NCBI GenBank assembly: GCA_051878935.1
Contig: JBJELB010000019.1
Location: 1-17,513 of the forward strand
DNA from: CANQDT01 sp051878935
GTDB lineage: Bacteria; Bacillota; Clostridia; Lachnospirales; Lachnospiraceae
Reading direction: 5' to 3'
DNA: 17,513 bases
Made by a program: the position numbers and the translations under genes. The notes below the pieces were generated by a model, which was given only the letters and a program-made list of their open reading frames with translations, had not been told where the DNA came from and searched no databases. Within the stretch, counting starts at the first letter, position 1. The number at the start of each line of letters is the position of its first letter. This document shows positions 1 through 7,765 of this stretch, one piece after another.

Positions 1-1986
1 AGTCATTGTCTGATCTTTTACACTGCCATCCTTATAGATGTAAAATACTTTTTCAACTGCTTTGGCTGTCTGCAATTCATTATTCAATGCAATACCCCAT
101 TGTGTTGCTACTAAACGTACCTCAATCGGATATTGTGCATTTTTCGGAACCTGATCTGCCACAATCGTATAGCTCAGATTTCCGTTTTCATCGTATATAT
201 AGTCACCGCCCTCATCGGTTTTTGGAACTGCTTTTGCCGGTCCATATTCTACCATAACATCAACAGGAATCGGTTTTTCTGCTGTTGCATAGGAAGAAGA
301 TGGAGTAAAGGTAAACGAGAAGTCTCCCTCACTGTCTAATGTTACAGAATCCGGAATCTCGCCCATATCAATGGTCTGCTCTGCAGCAGAGGCACTCATT
401 GTTACAGCCGGGTTGATGCCAAAGCCTGCTACTGCGTAAGAATATAAGGTACCTTCTTCTGTTTCATTCTGATAGGATACTAAATCCATATAGGAATCCT
501 GTGGTGCTTTGCGATAATATAAGCGATTATTCTTCCAGCGGAAATAGTTTCTCCATGCCGTCTCGACTCCATTGTTTCCTTCACAGCTCTCATCACGTGC
601 TACACCAAGCCACTCAATTGGAGCAATGATAGGATTAATATATACCGGAGTATTATCATAATTCGTTGTACTTTCACCTGCATTCGCATAATTACCAGGA
701 ATGATATTCATCTTCATACCAACAATACTGAAGCTGCTTGGATCCTTGGTAATTCCATAGTTATATGGAGAGTAACCGGATGTCTTCAAACCACCCCATC
801 GTATCTTAAAATTATCATACGAAGCTTGGATGTTTCCTTTTTCACTGTTACTTTCTACAGCCAGGTACTGATGAACCGCGCTCTTGGTAGTGACTTCTGT
901 GCTTTCAGAAGAACCAGTCTCCTCTGCAGCTGATTGGTATGTAACGGTTAACATTGGAGCACCTGCTGTAGCAGCATCCAAAATATAGTTGTTATACTGA
1001 TTACCTCCTGTAACATCAAAACCAGCATCTGCCTCCAGAACAAAGGTAATCTTGGATTTTTCCTCTGCAAGCGCAGCTTTGATAGCATCCGTTACGGTAA
1101 CTGCTGCTGCAGTACTGGCTGCAATACTATAACTACCCAAAGCAGTATCTGCACTGAAATCGAGCGTATTAAAGCTGGTATTTGCAAATACATCTTCTGT
1201 TGTATAGTATACATTCGTCGGAATTGGCTGATTGTTAGTATTGTTATTAGCATTTCGGGTAACAGTTAATGTAACATCTGTTGCTGTTTGGAACGCATCA
1301 TCTGTTAAATCGAACTCCAATGCAATATTATCACGATTAGAAGATTCTTTAGAAACATATGGGCCCCATTGAGGAGCATTATTCGTTCCGATTGCATAAC
1401 AACGGTACTGATTGAATACCACATCCTTTTTCTCTGTTTTGGTGTTATCAAGTGAACCGGTGTACACTACTTCTAAACGTGGTTTCTGAGCATCACTATC
1501 GGTATCACGAACAGAGTAATAATCACTGCCACTTCCCGTTTCTTCGGAAGCATCTATCCGCACATATAATTTACCATCCACTAAATAATCTTTAATATCT
1601 TCATATGTACCAAGGTTATATGCAATATCTCCAGCAGATGTTAACGTTGCCACTTCCGTCGCCGAAACAGAAGTATCCACAACCTGAACCCCCTCTGCAA
1701 CAGTGGCGTTGCTGATGAACGGATCTGCAGTATACACACTGATGGATGGTTTTGGCGTGGAACCAGATTTATAATTTAATTTCAGTGTAATACTGTCCAC
1801 CGATGTTACCGTTTCAGCAGCATATGCACTCAAGTCAAACGCTAATGCGATCGCTGCATTGTTATATCGGATATAATGGCATTCTGCACCTTGCCAGAAA
1901 CTTGTTTTACCTGTTTCAGTCAAGTATGTAGAATCCATGGCTGCCACTTCCGTAGCAAGACTCTGGCCTTCTTCACTTGTGTTTCT
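1..1986 (-). CDS. C-terminal part of large secreted protein with two CBM96/DNRLRE-like domains (partial, frame-shifted from 1920..3173)
   Basis: The minus frame read in triplets from base 1 has no stop from 1986 to the left edge, so at least 660 codons are open; the 3' end is outside the window. It reads straight on from the hydrolase fragment upstream but in a different frame. Two tandem beta-rich domains are visible, about 1462-1925 (ending KPRLEVVY) and about 937-1440 (ending APMLTVTY). Each has an IAL-FDL strand near its start and the typical P-L-V-Y end, which resembles CBM96/DNRLRE carbohydrate-binding or surface modules. After a Ser/Glu linker comes about 300 residues I do not recognise, rich in Asn, Tyr and Ser. 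An in-frame ATG at 1938 with a weak GGAAG upstream could start a separate product, but a broken single gene is more likely. Confidence 0.75.
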
Positions 1987-3173
1987 TCATTCAACGTCTT
2001 ACGCTCCGCTGTAAAATCACGGATAAATTCAAACTGCTCTTTATCCATAAACCAGAAAGCTTTCAACTGATCCTCTTTGGATACTTCACTGACAGAACCA
2101 CAAATCTTCGGTGTCACCACACCTGATGTCTTGTTATAAAGCTTGGTTTCAGCATCACCAAACATATCGCTGGATGCCACAAAGCCCGTTTCTGTCAGGT
2201 CAATGAGTTTATAATCTTCCTTTAATTTGCCGTTCTCATCAAAGTTTCCAACATCATTGACGCTCTTTCCTTCTGCTTCCATCTTCGCATTCGTCTGTCC
2301 TAAACGATAGAAGCAGGCACGGTTAATATAATCTGCTAATGCGATATTGGATTCTTCCGACCAGTCATAGTGTCCTGCTTCCCATTCCACTGACATGGTA
2401 ATCAGACGGTTCGTTCCTTTGGAACGGATGTCATTAATCGCAGCATCAATCTGATTATTGATGTAATTATCACGATTTAAACCGGCACCATGTTCTGTAA
2501 ACTGGCCATTGCAGAAATATAATGGTACTCCCGGCTGCGTATCATTATTCCGGCTTGGATTGATATTATCGCTGCTCGTAGATGTATTACCGCCTGATTT
2601 CATCGCAACCTGTGCAATGATGCGATTTGGATCCCATGCACCGGAGTTATATGCCGTACCTAACGCAGTACTATGCGTCACTGCAATAATTGGTGCATAC
2701 CGCAATTCATCAAAACCGGAGGTTGCCGCAAACTGACCCATCATTTCGTCCAGAGTCTCTCCGGCATGTCCCGGCTCATCATAAATGAATGAATTACTCC
2801 ATTTGTTTGCCAGACGTTTCGTACTATTTTGTGGGAAAAAATAGACCACTCCGAGATTGTTCGCCTCACACGCCTCGCGAATCGTCGTTGACTCTGCCAG
2901 GTATGGCTCAATCAAATTCACGCGAGTCATAACAACACCACTTATGTGTTTCACATTTTCCGGAACCCATAAATATGCGTTGATATTCTCGTTGGAGACA
3001 GCATACTGGAATGTGCTGTCCTTCTTGTCCACATCCCGGTTCTCACGGTTTTCTATGGACTTAACAGTGACACTGTAATCCTCTGCTGAGACCTTCACCG
3101 GCATGTTATAGCTTCCCAGAATCATGGAAGCAGCCAGTGCAAAACTGAGAACTCTTTTTGTCATTTTTCTCAT
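1920..3173 (-). CDS. Secreted alpha/beta-hydrolase, putative carbohydrate esterase (N-terminal fragment)
   Basis: 417 residues. A signal peptide (MRKMTKRV, then a hydrophobic run ending near VSA-ED at about residue 30) sends it outside the cell. The body looks like an alpha/beta-hydrolase: a nucleophile-elbow-like VTHSTALG with Ser168, and a late AGHYDWSE motif with His268 as candidate catalytic His. The usual G-x-S-x-G is replaced by T-H-S-T-A, so activity is inferred. The ribosome site AGAAGGG lies about 7-8 bases before the ATG. The last ~20 residues (from about QVKKARVLL) are probably out-of-frame reading: the neighbouring frame from 1986 onward continues as a long surface protein. The intact product would exceed 1,050 residues and probably acts on extracellular glycans, but the substrate is unknown. 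Confidence 0.75.
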   Translation of the reverse strand: MRKMTKRVLSFALAASMILGSYNMPVKVSAEDYSVTVKSIENRENRDVDKKDSTFQYAVSNENINAYLWVPENVKHISGVVMTRVNLIEPYLAESTTIREACEANNLGVVYFFPQNSTKRLANKWSNSFIYDEPGHAGETLDEMMGQFAATSGFDELRYAPIIAVTHSTALGTAYNSGAWDPNRIIAQVAMKSGGNTSTSSDNINPSRNNDTQPGVPLYFCNGQFTEHGAGLNRDNYINNQIDAAINDIRSKGTNRLITMSVEWEAGHYDWSEESNIALADYINRACFYRLGQTNAKMEAEGKSVNDVGNFDENGKLKEDYKLIDLTETGFVASSDMFGDAETKLYNKTSGVVTPKICGSVSEVSKEDQLKAFWFMDKEQFEFIRDFTAERKTLNEETQVKKARVLLRKWQPWILHT

Positions 3174-3205
3174 GAATCACCCTTCTTTCTTTTTTTGATA
3201 GTTCT

Positions 3206-3232
3206 ATTCTAACATATCATTTGGGGTTGTAA
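3206..3232 (-). promoter_or_regulatory. Candidate promoter of the secreted hydrolase gene
   Basis: On the minus strand TTACAA (3227-3232) is followed after 15 bases by TAGAAT (3206-3211), preceded by TG-n (extended -10). It lies about 33 bases before the ATG at 3173. The spacing is short, so this is tentative. Confidence 0.4.
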
Positions 3233-3287
3233 TACAGATTACTTACGTTTTAATCCTTTTTTCTTACGCATAATAAATTGCTGGATA

Positions 3288-3371
3288 TTTTTACGAAACA
3301 TGCCGTTTGCCCCGGTGGGCTGCCGCTGACTGCGGCAGCCCACCGGGACAAACGGCATGTTTTCGTAAAAA
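3288..3371. repeat. Long near-perfect inverted repeat (about 39-bp arms)
   Basis: The left arm starts TTTTTACGAAACATGCCG and runs to GGTGGGCTGCCGC; the right arm is its reverse complement apart from one mismatch and one extra A. The loop is only TGACT (3327-3331). The GC-rich core and A/T ends would also let the transcript form a terminator-like hairpin on either strand. It lies directly beyond the shorter terminator hairpin that follows the TPM gene. The arm length is greater than an ordinary terminator needs, which suggests a palindromic repeat element. Confidence 0.85.
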
Positions 3372-3407
3372 AGCTGTGTAAACCTTTTAAATCTTTACAC
3401 AGCTTTT
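3368..3407 (-). terminator. Intrinsic terminator after the lemA-TPM pair
   Basis: Minus-strand RNA gives arm AAAAGCTGTGTAAA (3394-3407), an 11-base loop and a perfectly complementary arm (3369-3382), followed by a run of U. It begins 12 bases beyond the TPM stop codon. Confidence 0.8.
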
Positions 3408-3419
3408 CCTTATTCCCTA

Positions 3420-4190
3420 TTAAAATTTTCCGGAAGCCCCGCCTCCGCCAAAGCTACCGCCTCCGCCGGAAAAACCTCCGCCCGTGAAACCACCTCCGGA
3501 GTATCCTCCACCGAATCGTCCCGGAGTGCCGAAAGCATCATACGGACCACGGTAGTATCGTCTGCTTCTTCCTCCCGGGTTTCCTCCTCCACCTTTGTGA
3601 CGATGGATAAAACTGATAAAAAGAATCAGCAATACAATGATAACTGCCAGAATCCAATCCTCGGATGTTTCGTCCTCTCCATGTTCCTCTTCGAATGTAC
3701 CCGGCTCCTCTAACTCAGCAATTACCAAATCATACAATTTGACCAGACCCGCATCAAAATTGTTTTCTTTCAGTTCCGGTGTCACCTGTCGGATGAAACG
3801 TCCCGAAAGAGAATCCGTAATCGTTCCTTCCAATCCATAACCAACCTCTATTCTTATCTCACGCTCTTTCAGCGCAAGCAGGATGAGCAAGCCGTTATTC
3901 TCTTTTTCTGAACCAATACCCCATTCTCTACCCATAGTCAATGCATATTGCTCAATACTGTTTCCATCCAACGATTCTACCGTTGTGACGACAATCTGCG
4001 TACCGTTGTTTTCAGCATATAATTGACTGGTTTCACAAATATAATTTTCGCTCTCTTCCGATAAAACATTGGCATAATCATTCACAAAAAAACGTGAAGT
4101 CGGCTCAGGAACGGAGACTGCCGCCAGCGCAGGCATACTGCACAGGCAGAACAGAACAGTGAAAACAGCCCACCGAACCGTGTTCTTCAT
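3420..4190 (-). CDS. TPM-domain membrane protein (YgcG family)
   Basis: 256 residues from the ATG at 4190. A TTG at 4208 would extend the frame by six residues, but the ATG has AGGGGTG about 6 bases upstream and gives a clean signal peptide (MKNTVRWAVFTVLFCL, ending near ALA). A TPM domain covers roughly residues 30-150 (FVNDYANVLS, GTQIVVTTVESL, NNGLLILLALKEREIRIEVGYGLEG). One membrane helix follows (DWILAVIIVLLILFISFI), then a Gly/Ser/Phe-rich tail ending in GASGKF. This order is typical of the family. The stop codon of the upstream lemA gene forms part of this gene's ribosome site, so the two are translated together. TPM proteins often pair with LemA; their molecular job is poorly defined (envelope quality control has been suggested). 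Confidence 0.9.
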   Translation of the reverse strand: MKNTVRWAVFTVLFCLCSMPALAAVSVPEPTSRFFVNDYANVLSEESENYICETSQLYAENNGTQIVVTTVESLDGNSIEQYALTMGREWGIGSEKENNGLLILLALKEREIRIEVGYGLEGTITDSLSGRFIRQVTPELKENNFDAGLVKLYDLVIAELEEPGTFEEEHGEDETSEDWILAVIIVLLILFISFIHRHKGGGGNPGGRSRRYYRGPYDAFGTPGRFGGGYSGGGFTGGGFSGGGGSFGGGGASGKF

Positions 4191-4200
4191 CTTCTCACCC

Positions 4201-4785
4201 CTACTCAAAATCTACAGCCGGTACATTTTGTGCTGTTTCTGTTGTTTGGAATAAATCATATTTTTCGAAGCCAAACATCGATGCAATGATATTCGTTGGG
4301 AACGAGCGAAGTTTGGTATTGAAAGCCTGTACCGTTGTATTATAATCCTGTCTGGCCACTGCGATACGATTTTCAGTTCCTTCCAACTGATCCTGTAAGG
4401 ACAGGAAATTCTCATTAGAATTCAACTGAGGATATGCTTCTGCTACTGCCAGTAACCGGCCCAATGCCTGTGTCAGTTCTCCATCAGCCGCTACCGTTTC
4501 ATCCGGCGTGGAAGCAGACATCATTCTCTCACGAGCTTTCGTTACTGCTGTATACACTTCTGTTTCATGAGCTGCATATCCCTTTACCGTGTTCACAAGA
4601 TTCGGAATCAGATCATTCCGACGCTGCAGCTGCACAGAAACCTGAGAGGTCGCTGTTTTCACTGCTTCATCCTCCCGTACCAGACTATTATATTTCCCGA
4701 CAACAAAAGCAATGATGATTACAACAACTGCTGCAAGCCCCAGGACAATCTTCACTCCTGTGCTCATCGTTTTCTTTTCTTCCAT
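4201..4785 (-). CDS. lemA: LemA family membrane protein
   Basis: 194 residues, the usual family length. One N-terminal membrane helix (about 10-30, VKIVLGLAAVVVIIIAFVVG) is followed by the LemA helical domain with the family signature YNSLVREDEAVKTA, QLQRRNDLIPNLVNTVKGYAAHE and a C-terminal FNTKLRSFPTNIIASMFGF. The ATG has a strong GGAGG eight bases upstream. It is the first gene of a two-gene unit with the TPM protein, 10 bases apart. LemA is membrane-bound with a mostly extracytoplasmic domain; its exact function is not established. Confidence 0.95.
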   Translation of the reverse strand: MEEKKTMSTGVKIVLGLAAVVVIIIAFVVGKYNSLVREDEAVKTATSQVSVQLQRRNDLIPNLVNTVKGYAAHETEVYTAVTKARERMMSASTPDETVAADGELTQALGRLLAVAEAYPQLNSNENFLSLQDQLEGTENRIAVARQDYNTTVQAFNTKLRSFPTNIIASMFGFEKYDLFQTTETAQNVPAVDFE

Positions 4786-4816
4786 TCAAACTACCTCCAA
4801 TCAAAGAAATGTACTT

Positions 4817-4822
4817 ATTATA
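4817..4822 (-). promoter_or_regulatory. Candidate -10 element for lemA
   Basis: TATAAT on the minus strand, 32-37 bases before the lemA ATG. No good -35 hexamer is visible 16-18 bases upstream, so only the -10 is called. Confidence 0.35.
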
Positions 4823-4883
4823 ATACCACATTTTTAAAGAATTGCTATATGATTCAAAGTTTTTTATTTTTTTCAAATTCCTA

Positions 4884-4912
4884 TTGTTTTTCTCCGCTTA
4901 TCCATGTATAAT
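4884..4912 (+). promoter_or_regulatory. Promoter of tRNA-Ser(CGA)
   Basis: TTGTTT (4884-4889), a 17-base spacer and a perfect TATAAT (4907-4912), placing the transcription start about 7 bases before the mature tRNA 5' end. Confidence 0.75.
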
Positions 4913-4925
4913 CAGCTTTGTGAGT

Positions 4926-5015
4926 GGAGACGTAGCGAAGTGGTCATAACGCGGTGCACTCGAAATGCATTTGTCCTTTCATCAGGGCACAAGGGTTCGA
5001 ATCCCTTCGTCTCCG
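4926..5015 (+). tRNA. tRNA-Ser, anticodon CGA
   Basis: The acceptor arms GGAGACG/CGTCTCC pair fully, with discriminator G. The anticodon stem GTGCA/TGCAT holds loop CTCGAAA, so the anticodon is CGA, reading UCG serine. A long variable arm (GTCCT...AGGGC) and T arm AAGGG-TTCGAAT-CCCTT are typical of a class II serine tRNA. CCA is not encoded. Confidence 0.97.
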
Positions 5016-5021
5016 TCTGAA

Positions 5022-5060
5022 AAAAAGCTGTACACGGGATATTTCGTGCACAGCTTTTTC
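5022..5060 (+). terminator. Intrinsic terminator of tRNA-Ser
   Basis: Arms AAAAAGCTGTACACG (5022-5036) and CGTGCACAGCTTTTT (5045-5059), with one mismatch and an 8-base loop. The A-rich and T-rich flanks make it usable in both directions; on the minus strand the single mismatch becomes a G-U pair, so it may also stop read-through from the GH95 gene. Confidence 0.85.
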
Positions 5061-5076
5061 TTATTATAATACAAGC

Positions 5077-5470
5077 GTGAAAAATCCGCCCTTGCCAGCC
5101 CACCCCCACCGCATAGGAAGATTTTTCGCTGACGCACAGGTTTTTAGAAAGATACGCCCTCCGTTGAAATCACGAAACGCGCCGTTAACGTGTCTGAGCC
5201 AACCGCTAGTGATTTCAATATCTTTTTTAGGCACACTTCCGTTCGGTTTCCAACGCAACGGTACATAAGCTCCTCAAGAACAGGAGCTAAGTACCGGCGT
5301 TTTCAAACGGCCTAAAAAAGATACTTGAAACACTTCGGTTGGCGAGTTTTGTTAAGAGGCGCGTAATCAAACGTGATAGAAACGGAGGGCAATATTTTTC
5401 TTAAACCTGAATACGCGCAAGAAAAATCTTCCTATGCGGTGGGGGGTGGCTGGCAAGGGCGGATTTTCAC
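5077..5470. repeat. 394-bp near-palindromic element with ~48-bp inverted ends
   Basis: The ends carry AAAATCCGCCCTTGCCAGCC followed by a C-rich run and CCGCATAGGAAGATTTTTC, and appear again inverted at the right end with about two differences. Further pairs nest inward in order: GCCCTCCGTT (5156-5165 with 5381-5390), GCCAACCG (5198-5205 with 5336-5343), ATCTTTTTTAGGC (5220-5232 with 5310-5322), and a central hairpin GGTACATAAGCTCCT/AGGAGCTAAGTACC (5260-5295). The whole segment can therefore fold into one rod. No credible gene is inside. It fills the convergent gap between tRNA-Ser and GH95. It may be a MITE-like non-autonomous element or a large structured RNA; no target-site duplication is obvious. 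Confidence 0.85.
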
Positions 5471-5484
5471 ACATTCACCTGCAT

Positions 5485-7716
5485 TTAATAATGAAATACT
5501 TCTCCTGCTGCCAGCGAAATATCCCACGTTTGATTATGATAGATAACGGCTGTATGGATATCATGATTTGCTCTGATGGTAAAGTCTTTTAATTCATGTT
5601 GTTCCCATGTAATATCGATTTCTGCACCACCATACACACATAGTCCTCTTACACTTCCCGATGGCCACGCCTCCGGCAAAGCCGGTAATAATACGATTCG
5701 GTGTTCATTGCTCTGCATAAGCATCTCTGCAATCGCCGCTGTTGCGCCGAAATTACCATCAATCTGGAATGGTGGATGATTATCAAAGAGATTCGGCAGC
5801 GTAGACTGAATCAGTAGCTGACGAAGATTCTCAAATGCCTTCTCTCCATCCCATAATCTTGCATAATGATTGATGATCCAGGCACGGCTCCACCCGGTAT
5901 GTCCGCCTCCGGATGCCAAGCGGCGCTCCAGAGTAACTTTTGCAGCCTTAGCCAGCTCCGGGGTACCGTCCATACTAATCTGATGCGATGGATATAAGCC
6001 ATATAAATGAGAGATGTGCCGGTGTCCCGGCTCCCACTCTTCATAATCCTTTTCCCATTCCATAATCTGACCATGCTTACCAATCTGAGTAGGAATCAAT
6101 CGTTCCTGCGCCTCACGGATACCGGAAAGAATCTCATCTTCTTTCTCTTCCAAAAAGTAGGCTGCCTTTAATGTCTGTGCAAACAAATCCCTCAAAATCT
6201 GATTATCCATCGTTACACCCGTTGTATTGGAGCCCATCGCTCCATCTTCCATAATAAATGTATTTTCCGGTGAAACGGACGGACAAGTCTTTAGATATCC
6301 GTTATCCTCTATCAAGAAATCAAGGAAAAACAAACTGGCCTCTTTCATAATCGGATAGTATTCTTTTAAAAATTCTTTATCCCGGCTGTATACATAATGT
6401 GTCCAGATATGCGTGGATAACCATGCCGCTCCCATCACCCAGTAGGTTGCAGGAACATAAACATCCTGTGGAGCAGTATCTCCATGAATGTCCGTATTAT
6501 GATGTGCAACAAAGCCACGGCAGCCGTACATTTTCTGCGCTGTTTTCTGACCATTTGGCAGCATCTTTTTTAACAGATCAAATAGTGGCAAATGACACTC
6601 CGATAAGTTGCATACTTCTGCAGGCCAGTAATTCATCTCCGTATTAATATTGATAGTATACTTGGAATCCCAAGGCGGAGTAAACGATTCATTCCAAATT
6701 CCCTGTAAATTAGCAGGCAAGGTTCCCGGTCTGCTACAGGAAATCATTAAATACCGTCCATAATTAAAATACAGCTCATACATACCCGGATCCATATAAT
6801 CGTCATCCGCAACACGTTCCAGACGTCGGGCTGTTGTCTCACAATCTTTCGTAGAATCGCAGTCCGACGATAAATCCAATTGGACTCTGTGATATAGCGA
6901 CTGATAATCTCTGATGTGCCGTTCCTTCAATTTCTCATAGGATTCACTGCAGGCATCCTCAATCTGGCGCAATAACATTTCTTCAAGATTCGCATAACGA
7001 AATGTCGTGCCACCGGCAATATACAGCACTACTTCATCTGCCTCTTCTACAATCATATGTTCGCCTATCCACTTGGTTGTTCCACCCTTCGCTTCCATAC
7101 GAAGCATCATGGCAAACTCTTCTCCATCCGGTCCCAGCGTACCGCCCATCACAATTGTCTGTTCATCTACCTGTTTCACATATTCGTAGAAACGTCCGCG
7201 ACGAAGCAGAACCGAAAAAGTGATCTGTTTCTCCTTATCAGCTCGTATACGTGCCACCATGACCTCATCCGGATGAGAGGCAAAAATCTCTCTTTCGTAA
7301 TGGATATCACCAATCTGATAAGCAATTCTCGCTATCGCCTCTTCCAGCGACAAACTTCTGCGGTAATGACAAACTTTACCCGATGGATGCGAAAAACGCA
7401 AATCCACATCTCCCAGTGGCTGATAAGGTTTCTCACTTTGCGGCGTGCCGGAAAATGCATAGGTCATGAGACGTTCCGCTTCTTTAATCCTGTGATCGAG
7501 CAGCATCTTTCTAATCTCCGGTAAATAGGAAAGCGCTTCTTTGTTATTTCTGTCCTGATAACCACCATACCAGACACTATCTTCATTCACCTGTATACGA
7601 GTGCTGTCTACCCTGCCGAAAATCATCGCTCCCAGACGGCCATTCCCAATCGGCAAAGCTTCATTCCATCTTCCCAGAGCAATCTGTCCGTCATACCACA
7701 ATTCATGATTATTCAT
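5485..7716 (-). CDS. Glycoside hydrolase family 95 (alpha-L-fucosidase / alpha-L-galactosidase)
   Basis: 743 residues, a normal length for a compact GH95. The N-terminal beta domain opens with LWYDGQIALGRWNEALPIGNGRLGAM in two stretches and YQPLGDVDL near residue 98. The catalytic (alpha/alpha) barrel carries NINTEMNYWPAE (N356, N358), AHHNTDIHGDTAP (about 404-416), PSVSPEN (E484) and QIDGNFGA (D653). By family knowledge these probably match the Asn pair, acid Glu and Asp partner of Bifidobacterium 1,2-alpha-L-fucosidase; I assigned this by motif, not alignment. There is no signal peptide, so it likely works in the cytoplasm on imported oligosaccharides, releasing terminal L-fucose or L-galactose. 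A purine-rich AGAGGAAGGG lies somewhat far (about 12 bases) before the ATG. It starts 41 bases after the flavodiiron gene. Confidence 0.93.
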   Translation of the reverse strand: MNNHELWYDGQIALGRWNEALPIGNGRLGAMIFGRVDSTRIQVNEDSVWYGGYQDRNNKEALSYLPEIRKMLLDHRIKEAERLMTYAFSGTPQSEKPYQPLGDVDLRFSHPSGKVCHYRRSLSLEEAIARIAYQIGDIHYEREIFASHPDEVMVARIRADKEKQITFSVLLRRGRFYEYVKQVDEQTIVMGGTLGPDGEEFAMMLRMEAKGGTTKWIGEHMIVEEADEVVLYIAGGTTFRYANLEEMLLRQIEDACSESYEKLKERHIRDYQSLYHRVQLDLSSDCDSTKDCETTARRLERVADDDYMDPGMYELYFNYGRYLMISCSRPGTLPANLQGIWNESFTPPWDSKYTININTEMNYWPAEVCNLSECHLPLFDLLKKMLPNGQKTAQKMYGCRGFVAHHNTDIHGDTAPQDVYVPATYWVMGAAWLSTHIWTHYVYSRDKEFLKEYYPIMKEASLFFLDFLIEDNGYLKTCPSVSPENTFIMEDGAMGSNTTGVTMDNQILRDLFAQTLKAAYFLEEKEDEILSGIREAQERLIPTQIGKHGQIMEWEKDYEEWEPGHRHISHLYGLYPSHQISMDGTPELAKAAKVTLERRLASGGGHTGWSRAWIINHYARLWDGEKAFENLRQLLIQSTLPNLFDNHPPFQIDGNFGATAAIAEMLMQSNEHRIVLLPALPEAWPSGSVRGLCVYGGAEIDITWEQHELKDFTIRANHDIHTAVIYHNQTWDISLAAGEVFHY

Positions 7717-7756
7717 ATATTTGATATTCCCTTCCTCTTTCAGCTACAGCTTTTAT

Positions 7757-7765
7757 ATTATAGCA
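7757..7765 (-). promoter_or_regulatory. Candidate extended -10 for the GH95 gene
   Basis: On the minus strand TGC-TATAAT overlaps the stop codon of the upstream flavodiiron gene, about 41 bases before the GH95 ATG. No convincing -35, so GH95 may instead depend on read-through. Confidence 0.3.

Noticed and set aside
1920..1989. Programmed -1 ribosomal frameshift in the secreted hydrolase gene
   Set aside because: No slippery heptamer in the correct phase and no clear downstream stimulatory stem were found; an indel is simpler.
4191..4208. TTG start giving six extra residues to the TPM protein
   Set aside because: The ATG at 4190 has a better-placed ribosome site and begins a clean signal peptide.
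4954..5268. Open frames on both strands covering tRNA-Ser and the large palindrome
   Set aside because: They overlap a clear tRNA and a palindromic element, lack ribosome sites and show low-complexity, non-protein-like composition.
5077..5470. Target-site duplication flanking the large palindrome
   Set aside because: The bases on the two sides (ACAAGC and ACATTC) share too little to claim a duplication.
7057..7524. 155-codon plus-strand open frame inside the GH95 gene
   Set aside because: It is antisense to a gene with complete family motifs, has no ribosome site and resembles no protein.
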